Below, piece after piece: positions 52,625 to 64,000 of a stretch of DNA of 64,000 nucleotides. The DNA is from Aestuariimicrobium soli (GTDB taxonomy: Bacteria > Actinomycetota > Actinomycetes > Propionibacteriales > Propionibacteriaceae), in the NCBI RefSeq assembly GCF_051192575.1, contig NZ_JBPJSQ010000010.1, positions 23,298-87,297 on the forward strand, given 5' to 3'. The translations under genes were made by a program, and so were the position numbers. Under the pieces are notes generated by a model. That model made no database searches. It was not told the DNA's origin and worked only from the letters and a program-made list of their open reading frames with translations. The first letter of the stretch is position 1; each line of letters starts with the position of its first letter.

Positions 52625-53565
52625 GCCGCCTGCGCGCAGACGACACCCAAGCCCTGCAGGACAAGGCCGCCACCCTGATCGAGGCGCTGCCCTGGCTGAG
52701 TGAGTACGCCGGCAAGATCGTGGTGATCAAGTACGGCGGCAACGCCATGATCAACGATGACCTGAAGAAGGCCTTCGCCGAAGACATCGTTTTCCTGCGC
52801 CGCTGCGGCGTGCTGCCGGTGGTGGTGCACGGCGGCGGCCCGCAGATCTCGTCGATGCTCAAGCGACTCGACATCTCCTCGGAGTTCCGGGGCGGCTTCC
52901 GGGTCACCACGCCCGAGGCGATGGAGGTCGTCCGCATGGTGCTGGTGGGGCAGGTCGGGCGGGAGCTCGTCGGTCTCATCAACGCCCACGGGCCGTTCGC
53001 CATCGGCATGTCGGGGGAGGACGGTGGCCTGTTCACGGCGGTGCGTCGCGGGGTCGAGATCGACGGTGAGGACGTCGACCTCGGCCTGGTGGGCGACGTC
53101 GAGTCGGTACGGGCCGACGGCGTGCTCGATCTGGTGCACAAGGGGCGCATTCCGGTGGTCGCGTCGGTGGCACCCAATGCCGAGGGCGAGGTGCACAACC
53201 TCAATGCGGACACCGCCGCCGCCGCGCTCGCGGTCGCGCTGGGTGCCGAGCGACTGGTGATGATGACCGACGTCGCCGGCCTGTACGCCGACTGGCCGGC
53301 CTCGACCGACGTGATCACCCAGATCTCGGCCGACGAGCTGCGCGCCCTGATGCCCTCGCTCGAATCGGGCATGGTGCCCAAGATGGAGGCCTGCCTGCGG
53401 GCCGTCACCGCGGGCGTGCCGCGCGCCACCATCATCGACGGGCGCATTCAGCACTGCCTGCTGCTCGAGATCTTCACCAACGACGGCATCGGCACCCTTG
53501 TGTTCGACAGCAGTGTTATCGACGACAGTGTTATCGACGACAGCCAGCAGCAGGAGACCTCATGA
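52621..53565 (+). CDS. argB: acetylglutamate kinase, 314 aa
   Basis: This amino-acid kinase phosphorylates N-acetylglutamate. The nucleotide and substrate sites are IVVIKYGGNAM, VVVHGGGPQISSML, HNLNADTAAAALAVAL and KMEACLRAVTAGV. The N-terminal helix of about 25 residues is typical of arginine-inhibited forms. The C-terminus ends with a duplicated SVIDDSVIDDS from a 15-bp DNA repeat (annotated separately), unlike the compact family end. It overlaps argJ and argD by 4 bp each. Confidence 0.96.
   Translation: MSRLRADDTQALQDKAATLIEALPWLSEYAGKIVVIKYGGNAMINDDLKKAFAEDIVFLRRCGVLPVVVHGGGPQISSMLKRLDISSEFRGGFRVTTPEAMEVVRMVLVGQVGRELVGLINAHGPFAIGMSGEDGGLFTAVRRGVEIDGEDVDLGLVGDVESVRADGVLDLVHKGRIPVVASVAPNAEGEVHNLNADTAAAALAVALGAERLVMMTDVAGLYADWPASTDVITQISADELRALMPSLESGMVPKMEACLRAVTAGVPRATIIDGRIQHCLLLEIFTNDGIGTLVFDSSVIDDSVIDDSQQQETS
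53508..53545 (+). repeat. short tandem repeat in the argB 3' end
   Basis: The 15-nt unit GACAGCAGTGTTATC-like / GACGACAGTGTTATC is duplicated near the argB stop and followed by a partial third GACGACAGC. It is in frame (multiples of three) and extends the protein C-terminus without disrupting the operon. Confidence 0.6.
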
Positions 53566-54788
53566 GCCAGCCCACCGCAGCCGACCTGACCCAGACCCCC
53601 GAGGCGGGCACCCCGGCGCTGGCCCAGCGATACGGGCAGGTGATGATGAACGCCTTCGGCGGGCCCAAGCGGGTCTTCGTCCGGGGTGAGGGGTGTCACG
53701 TCTGGGACGACGCCGGCACCAAGTACCTCGACCTGCTCTCCGGGCTGGCCGTGACCGCGCTGGGGCACGCCCACCCGGCGGTGCTGTCGGCGATCACCTC
53801 GCAGTTGTCGACCCTGGGGCACGTCTCGAACTTCTTCGCCACGCCGGCTCAGGTGACCCTGGCCGAGAAGCTGACCCACCTGGTCGCTCCCGGTGCCGAG
53901 CCGGGATCGGCCCGGGTGTTCTTCACCAACTCGGGCACCGAGGCCAACGAGGCGGCCTTCAAGCTCACCCGGTTGACGGGCCGCACCCGCATCGTGGCCA
54001 TGGAGGGCAGCTTCCACGGTCGGACGATGGGTGCCCTCGCGATCACTGCGAACGAGAAGTATCGCGCCCCCTTCCAGCCGCTGCCCGGTGAGGTCACCTT
54101 CGTGCCGTACGGCGACTCCGAGGCCCTGGCCGCCGCCGTCGACGAGCAGACCGCCGCCGTGGTGATCGAGCCCATCCAGGGCGAGAACGGGGTCGTGGTG
54201 CCACCCGCCGACTACCTGGCGAAGGCCCGCGAGCTCTGCGACGCCACCGGTGCGCTGCTGTGGTTCGACGAGGTGCAGACCGGCATGGGTCGCACCGGCC
54301 GGTGGCTGGCCTCCGAGGGGGTCACCGCCGACCTGGTCACGCTGGCCAAGGGGCTCGGCAACGGTTTCCCGGTGGGCGCCTGCGTGGGCATCGGACGAGC
54401 CGCGACCCTGCTGCAACCCGGTCAGCACGGCACCACCTTCGGCGGCAACCCGGTGGCGGCCATTGCCGGTCTGGCGGTGATCGGCGTGATCGAGCGCGAC
54501 GGACTGCTGGCCAACGCCGTCGAGCGCGGTGAGCAATTGGCCGCCGAGGTGACCGCGCTCGACGACCCGCTCGTGGTCGAGGTCAGGGGAGCCGGCCTGT
54601 TGCGGGGCATCGTGCTGTCCGCCGAGGTCGCCGCACCCGTCGTCGACCGGCTGCTCGAGGCCGGTTTCATCGTCAACGCCCCTCGTCCGAACGTGATTCG
54701 GGTGGCGCCGCCCTTGATCATCACCGAGGCGCAGATCGCGTCGTTCGTCCGCGCCCTGGCCGAGGCGCTGCGAGGAGTGCGGTCGTGA
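53562..54788 (+). CDS. argD: acetylornithine aminotransferase, 408 aa
   Basis: This is a PLP-dependent class III aminotransferase for the fourth step of arginine synthesis. Conserved parts are NSGTEANEAAFKLTR, GSFHGRTMGALA, the DEVQTGMGRTG strand with the PLP aspartate, and VTLAKGLGNGFPVGAC with the Schiff-base lysine. It may also act in lysine synthesis. It overlaps argB and argR by 4 bp each. argF, often next in such operons, is absent here. Confidence 0.95.
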   Translation: MSQPTAADLTQTPEAGTPALAQRYGQVMMNAFGGPKRVFVRGEGCHVWDDAGTKYLDLLSGLAVTALGHAHPAVLSAITSQLSTLGHVSNFFATPAQVTLAEKLTHLVAPGAEPGSARVFFTNSGTEANEAAFKLTRLTGRTRIVAMEGSFHGRTMGALAITANEKYRAPFQPLPGEVTFVPYGDSEALAAAVDEQTAAVVIEPIQGENGVVVPPADYLAKARELCDATGALLWFDEVQTGMGRTGRWLASEGVTADLVTLAKGLGNGFPVGACVGIGRAATLLQPGQHGTTFGGNPVAAIAGLAVIGVIERDGLLANAVERGEQLAAEVTALDDPLVVEVRGAGLLRGIVLSAEVAAPVVDRLLEAGFIVNAPRPNVIRVAPPLIITEAQIASFVRALAEALRGVRS

Positions 54789-55309
54789 CGGTCGGGGGGC
54801 CCGGTGCCGACCGGGGGCCCTCGCGCACGGCCCGGCAGGGTCTGGTGGCCTCGATCCTGCGGTCGCACGAGGTGGCGAGCCAGACCGAACTGACCGACCT
54901 GTTGGCGGCCGAGGGGGTCGCCGTGACCCAGGGAACCGTCTCGAAGGACCTGCTCGAGCTCGGCGCCGTCCGCACCCGATCGGCGTCGGGTTCGGTCGTC
55001 TACACACTGCCCGACGAAGCCACCGGCGATCGCGATGCCGCCCACCAGAAGCTGGCCCGGGTGTGCACCGAACTGCTGATCTCGGCCGACGCCTCGGCGA
55101 ACCTGGCGGTGGCCCACACGCCCCCCGGCGCGGCCCAGTACTTCGCGTCGGCGCTCGACCGGGCAAACTGGGACGACGTGCTCGGCACCATCGCCGGGGA
55201 CGACACCATCATGATCATCAGCCGCGCGGCCGACGGTGGGTCCGTGGTCGCGGAACGACTGCTCGCGCTGGCGGGCACGGCACGCACCCCCAGGAGAGTG
55301 GACGCATGA
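54785..55309 (+). CDS. argR: arginine repressor ArgR, 174 aa
   Basis: This arginine-responsive repressor probably controls its own operon. The N-terminal winged helix (about 15-80) contains SQTELTDLLAAEGVAVTQGTVSKDLLELGAVR (in pieces). The C-terminal oligomerisation/ligand domain has PGAAQYFASALDRAN and IAGDDTIMIISRA, where the acidic residues bind arginine. It starts with GTG overlapping argD and ends overlapping argH. Confidence 0.95.
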   Translation: MTVGGPGADRGPSRTARQGLVASILRSHEVASQTELTDLLAAEGVAVTQGTVSKDLLELGAVRTRSASGSVVYTLPDEATGDRDAAHQKLARVCTELLISADASANLAVAHTPPGAAQYFASALDRANWDDVLGTIAGDDTIMIISRAADGGSVVAERLLALAGTARTPRRVDA

Positions 55310-56739
55310 GCGAGGGCAACGAGTCGGGCGCGCATCAGCAGGGACGACTCTGGGGCGGGCGCTTCGCCGGTGGACCGGCCGACGCCATGTTCGCGCTGTC
55401 GGTCTCGACCCAGTTCGACTGGCGGCTTGCCCGGCACGACCTGGCGGGCTCGCGGGCCCACGCGGGGGCCCTCGCCGCCGCCGGACTGTTGACCGACGAC
55501 GAGCGCGCCCGCATGCTGGCCGGCCTCGACGAGCTCGAGGCGGCCGTGGTGTCGGGTGCCTTCGTCGCGGCCCCCACCGACGAAGACGTGCACGGTGCCC
55601 TCGAACGCGGACTGCGCGACATCGTCGGCACCGAGCTGGGCGGACGACTGCGCGCCGGCCGCAGCCGCAATGACCAGATCGCGACGCTGATCAGGCGCTG
55701 GCTGCGTGAGCAAGTGCGCTCGCTCAGCCTCGACGTCGCCGCCGTGGTCGACGCCCTGCACCACCAGGCGACAGCGAACCTCGGCGCCGTGATGCCCGGA
55801 CGCACGCATCTGCAGTCGGCCCAGCCGGTGCTGCTCAGCCACCACCTGCTGGCCCACGCTTGGCCGCTGGTGCGTGACCTGCAGCGCCTGCGCGACCTCG
55901 ACGGACGACTGGCGGTGAGCCCCTACGGCTCGGGCGCGCTGGCGGGCACGTCGCTGGGGCTCGATCCCGAGCGGGTTGCGCACGAATTGGGCTTCGACTC
56001 CTCGGTGCCCAACTCGATCGACGGCACGGCGGCCCGAGACCTGGTCTCGGAGGCGGCCTTCGTGCTGGCGCAGATCGGCGTCGACCTGTCGCGCCTCAGT
56101 GAGGATGTGATCTTGTGGTGCACCCACGAGTTCGGGTTCGCCACCCTGCACGATGCCTGGTCGACCGGCTCGAGCATCATGCCGCAGAAAAAGAACCCCG
56201 ATGTCGCCGAACTGGCCCGTGGCAAGGCCGGACGACTTGTCGGCCACCTCGCCGGCCTGCTCACGACCTTCAAGGGGCTGCCGCTGGCCTACAACCGTGA
56301 CCTGCAGGAGGACAAGGAGCCGATCTTCGACGCCGTCGATCAGCTGCACGTGCTGCTGCCGGCCGTGGCAGGCATGGTGGGCACCCTCACCTTCCACCAC
56401 GACCGCATGGCCGAGGTGGCACCGCGGGGATTCTCGCTGGCCACCGACATGGCCGATTGGCTGGTGCGCCGGCGGGTGCCTTTCGCCGAGGCCCATGAGA
56501 TCACCGGACGAGCCGTTCAGTACTGCGAGTCCCAGGGTCTTGAGCTCGAGCAGCTCTCCGACGAGCAGTTGGCCGAGATCTCGCCGGCGCTCACGGGGGA
56601 GGTGCGCTCGGTGCTCACCATCGAGGGGTCGACGGCATCCCGCGACGGTCGCGGCGGCACGGCTCCGGCGCGGGTGCGCGAGCAGTTGGACGAGCTCTCA
56701 GTGGCCCTGGGGCAGGCGCGAGCCTTCGCGGCCAGCTGA
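55306..56739 (+). CDS. argH: argininosuccinate lyase, 477 aa
   Basis: ArgH makes arginine and fumarate from argininosuccinate in the last step. Family marks are LWGGRFAGGPADAM, the RSRNDQIAT segment, AHAWPLVRD, the signature GSSIMPQKKNPDVAE with the catalytic loop, and ITGRAVQYCES. It overlaps argR by 4 bp. Its usual partner argG is not in this operon. Confidence 0.96.
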   Translation: MSEGNESGAHQQGRLWGGRFAGGPADAMFALSVSTQFDWRLARHDLAGSRAHAGALAAAGLLTDDERARMLAGLDELEAAVVSGAFVAAPTDEDVHGALERGLRDIVGTELGGRLRAGRSRNDQIATLIRRWLREQVRSLSLDVAAVVDALHHQATANLGAVMPGRTHLQSAQPVLLSHHLLAHAWPLVRDLQRLRDLDGRLAVSPYGSGALAGTSLGLDPERVAHELGFDSSVPNSIDGTAARDLVSEAAFVLAQIGVDLSRLSEDVILWCTHEFGFATLHDAWSTGSSIMPQKKNPDVAELARGKAGRLVGHLAGLLTTFKGLPLAYNRDLQEDKEPIFDAVDQLHVLLPAVAGMVGTLTFHHDRMAEVAPRGFSLATDMADWLVRRRVPFAEAHEITGRAVQYCESQGLELEQLSDEQLAEISPALTGEVRSVLTIEGSTASRDGRGGTAPARVREQLDELSVALGQARAFAAS

Positions 56740-56820
56740 GGCCTCCCTCGGGCGGGCGGTTGGCAGGTGCCCGGCGAAACGTGAGCGACGGGTTCGTCCG
56801 CGCTCGGTAGGCTGACCCGC

Positions 56821-58089
56821 GTGAATGCGGTCTTCGATGAACTGTCCTGGCGCGGTCTGGTCGCGCACTCCACCGATGCCGAGGCTCTGGCCCAGCACCT
56901 GGACGAGGGACCCGTCACCTTCTACGTCGGCTTCGACCCCACGGCGCCCAGCATCCACATGGGCAACCTGGTGCAGCTGATCGTCGCGCGCCACCTGCAG
57001 GCCGCCGGCCACAAGCCGCTGCTGCTGGTGGGTGGCTCGACGGGGCTGATCGGTGACCCGAAGGAGGCCGGTGAGCGGACGATGAACCCGGTCGAGCAGG
57101 TGCACGCCTGGGTGGAGAAGATCCGTGCCCAGGTCAGCCGCTTCGTCAGCTTCGAGGGTGACAACGCCGCAGAGGTCGTCAACAACTACGACTGGACGGC
57201 CGAGCTCTCGGCCCTCGACTTCCTGCGCGACGTGGGCAAGCACTTCCCGGTCAACCGCATGCTGGCCCGTGACGTGGTTTCGCGGCGACTGGAGTCGGGC
57301 ATCAGCTACACCGAGTTCAGCTACGTCTTGCTGCAGAGCCTCGACTACCGCGAGCTGTTCCGCTCCAAGGGGGCGACGCTGCAGACCGGCGGCTCCGACC
57401 AGTGGGGCAACATCACCGCTGGCGTCGAACTGATCCGGCGCTCGGAGGGCGCGCGGGTGCACGCCCTGGCAACCCCGCTGCTCACCAAGGCGGACGGAAG
57501 CAAGTTCGGTAAGACGGAGTCGGGCACGGTGTGGCTCGATCCGGAGATGACGTCGGCCTATGCCTTCCACCAGTTCTTCCTCAACTCCGAGGACGAGAAG
57601 GTCATCGACTACCTCAAGGTGTTCTCCCCCCGGGGTCGCGACGAGATCGCCGAGCTCGAGCGGGCGACGGCCGAGGAGCCGTGGAAGCGCGCTGCGCAGA
57701 AGGCGCTCGCCGACGACGTCACTGACCTGGTGCACTCCGTCGCCGAACGCGAGGCGGCCGTGGCAGCCGCGTTGGCCCTCTTCGGCCGTGGCGACCTGAG
57801 GGACCTGCCGGCCGCGACCGTGCGCGCCGTGGCCCGCGAGCTGGGGGGAGTGGAGCTGCCCAGTGGCGACCTGCCCACCGTCGTGGACGCGTTGGTGCTG
57901 GCGGGAGTCGTCGACTCCAAGTCCGCCGGTCGCCGGGCCGTGGAGGAGGGCGGTGCCTACCTGAACAACGAGAAAGTCACCGACCCCGACCAGGTGCTGA
58001 CCCCAGCCGACCTGCTCGCGGGCGAGGCCGTGCTGCTGCGTCGTGGGAAGAAGACCCTCGGTGCGCTGCTGGCGCCGGCCGCACGCTGA
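56821..58089 (+). CDS. tyrS: tyrosyl-tRNA synthetase, 422 aa
   Basis: TyrRS charges tRNA-Tyr. The class I ATP sites are FDPTAPSIHMGNL (HIGH-like) and KFGKTESGTV (KMSKS-like), with TGGSDQWGNITAG for tyrosine. A C-terminal S4-like domain (about 355-420) reads SKSAGRRAVEEGGAYLNNEKVTD (in pieces). The GTG start is preceded by TAGGCT (56808-56813) 7 nt upstream. It follows argH by 81 bp with its own promoter and precedes the rRNA operon. Confidence 0.96.
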   Translation: MNAVFDELSWRGLVAHSTDAEALAQHLDEGPVTFYVGFDPTAPSIHMGNLVQLIVARHLQAAGHKPLLLVGGSTGLIGDPKEAGERTMNPVEQVHAWVEKIRAQVSRFVSFEGDNAAEVVNNYDWTAELSALDFLRDVGKHFPVNRMLARDVVSRRLESGISYTEFSYVLLQSLDYRELFRSKGATLQTGGSDQWGNITAGVELIRRSEGARVHALATPLLTKADGSKFGKTESGTVWLDPEMTSAYAFHQFFLNSEDEKVIDYLKVFSPRGRDEIAELERATAEEPWKRAAQKALADDVTDLVHSVAEREAAVAAALALFGRGDLRDLPAATVRAVARELGGVELPSGDLPTVVDALVLAGVVDSKSAGRRAVEEGGAYLNNEKVTDPDQVLTPADLLAGEAVLLRRGKKTLGALLAPAAR

Positions 58090-58106
58090 GCGGCCGACAG
58101 GCCGCT
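58089..58106 (+). terminator. hairpin at the tyrS end
   Basis: AGCGGCC and GGCCGCT form a 7-bp stem around GACA, starting in the tyrS stop codon. No T tract follows, so it is a weak terminator candidate only. Confidence 0.35.
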
Positions 58107-58756
58107 GACGAGCGGGGATGTCATGTCGGCAAGCTCACACGGGCCCGGTTTGCGTTGACCGTGACCTGCGCGTAATGTTTACCAAGCCTTGAAGGCGACA
58201 CGGACGGCGGAACTCCTCGGGAGACGGAGCCGGACGAGCCCAGGGCCCACATCACTCCAACACCCTCCTGAGGGCACGAGTGTGCGTACAACGAGTACCC
58301 ACTCAGACCGCAGGGTTGGAACCGATGATGGCGAGAAGCCGATTTGACTCGGATCTCACACACAACTAAAGTTTGTCAGGTTGCCCCACAAGGCAGCATG
58401 ACCTTCGAACCGAATTGAAGCCCCTTGTCGGAGCGGAAATGAAGGACGAAGAGCCAGGCCGGCGGATTTGACTGCAAAGGTGAGGCGGACTAAAGTTTCA
58501 CGAGTTGCCCCAAGCGGATGGTCGAAAGGCCGGATGCGCGGGACGCGCCCGAATCTTGAGAACTCAACAGCGTGCTTTTTTAAAGTCAGTGAAGTAATGA
58601 CAATTTTTGTCTCGTGCCTGGCTGGATGGTCTGCCTTTTGTGGGTGGGTTGTTTGGTTGGGTGGAGATTCCTTTGATGAATGATGATTGATCCAGTTTTT
58701 GGATTCTTTGTCAGGATTTGAACTCTTGATCACCCTTTTTGGGGGTGGTTGATATT
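58090..58756 (+). promoter_or_regulatory. rRNA operon promoters and leader
   Basis: Three tandem promoters are visible: P1 TTGACC (58155-58160) with TTTACC (58178-58183), P2 TTGACT (58344-58349) with TAAAGT (58367-58372), and P3 TTGACT (58468-58473) with TAAAGT (58491-58496). All have 17-bp spacers. P2 and P3 are both followed a few bases later by GTTGCCCC. The leader contains CTTGAGAACTCAACAGCGTGC, an actinobacterial rRNA antitermination-type segment, before the 16S start. No gene is present. Confidence 0.8.
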
Positions 58757-63727
<4,971 letters not shown>

Positions 63728-63837
63728 CATATCTTCTACAAAGATGCTACGCGTCCACTGTGTGGTTCCCGAGATACGGTCGGGAACCAGTTACAACATG
63801 CATATGGTTGTCTGGTGCCTGGAGCATCTCCTTGATG

Positions 63838-63955
63838 TTTCGGTGGCCATGGCGAAAGGGAAACACCCGGTTCCATTCCGAACCCGGAAGTTAAGCCTTT
63901 CAGCGCCGATGGTACTGCAGGGGGGACCCTGTGGGAGAGTAGGACGCCGCCGGAC
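63838..63955 (+). rRNA. rrf: 5S ribosomal RNA
   Basis: A gene of about 118 nt starts near TTTCGGTGGCCATGGCG, with the conserved loop text CCATTCCGAACCCGGAAG and ending GGAGAGTAGGACGCCGCCGGAC. The terminal helix pairs CGGTGGCC-like 5' with CGCCGCCGG 3' sequence. It closes the 16S-23S-5S operon. Confidence 0.95.
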
Positions 63956-63959
63956 TTAC

Positions 63960-63991
63960 ACACCCCCCTGACCTTCGGGTCAGGGGGGTGT
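63960..63991 (+). terminator. rRNA operon terminator
   Basis: A 14-bp perfect stem (63960-63973 with 63978-63991) with a TTCG tetraloop follows 5S directly. The arm is CACCCCCCTGACC and pairs with GGTCAGGGGGGTG. It is the expected strong end of the rRNA operon. Confidence 0.92.
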
Positions 63992-64000
63992 ACTCATTTC

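Overview
The window is high-GC chromosomal DNA from an actinobacterium, most likely a member or close relative of the Propionibacteriaceae. The family call rests on the 16S rRNA text and on actinobacterial gene neighbourhoods: smc-ftsY-ffh-rpsP-rimM-trmD, yraN-comM-dprA, infC-rpmI-rplT-trmH-pheST, a DUF3090 cluster with mshC (mycothiol), and sdhCAB with a single cytochrome subunit. It is an inference from recognised sequence features, not a database result.

Layout. Positions 1-2979 hold small hypothetical genes, an F420/NADP-oxidoreductase-like protein, a DUF2510 protein broken by an apparent one-base frameshift, and a GtrA-family membrane protein coupled to smc. Positions 2979-14664 form a chromosome-maintenance and secretion/translation block: smc, ftsY, an esterase, ffh, an amidohydrolase, rpsP, a KH protein, rimM and trmD. 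Positions 14786-19964 carry sdhCAB (succinate dehydrogenase/fumarate reductase) and, convergent to it, an ECF sigma factor with a coupled membrane partner. Both sit between trmD and rplS. Positions 20224-25741 are rplS, lepB, rnhB, a DUF2469 gene, yraN, comM and dprA, mostly overlapping by 4 bp. Positions 25777-31442 are more accessory: a large secreted amidase with LGFP-like and FG-GAP repeats, a membrane protein, a divergent TetR/MFS pair and a small protein. A tRNA-Leu(GAG) lies at 31609-31693.

Positions 31806-40069 contain an M20 peptidase, an aldo/keto reductase, a GNAT protein, the histidine phosphatase-DUF3090-SCO1664-like trio, a RIO-like kinase, a second GNAT protein and mshC. An FMN riboswitch (40159-40290) precedes a RibM/PnuC-type transporter, followed by hisE-hisG. 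Positions 42280-50251 carry a PH-like protein, a membrane protein, an SseB-like protein, infC-rpmI-rplT, a SpoU methyltransferase and pheST. Positions 50361-56739 are an argCJBDRH operon without argF or argG, followed by tyrS. The window ends with a complete 16S-23S-5S rRNA operon driven by three tandem promoters and closed by a strong terminator.

Expression signals. At least fourteen genes show a TAnnnT-like -10 hexamer 6-8 nt before the start codon, which suggests widespread leaderless transcription. Other genes have clear Shine-Dalgarno sites. Less routine signals include a His-rich mini-ORF upstream of the RIO kinase, a leader ORF upstream of pheST, an attenuator and AUC start at infC, a perfect palindrome abutting the argC start codon, and several long intergenic inverted repeats. 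No CRISPR array, insertion sequence or prophage was recognised.
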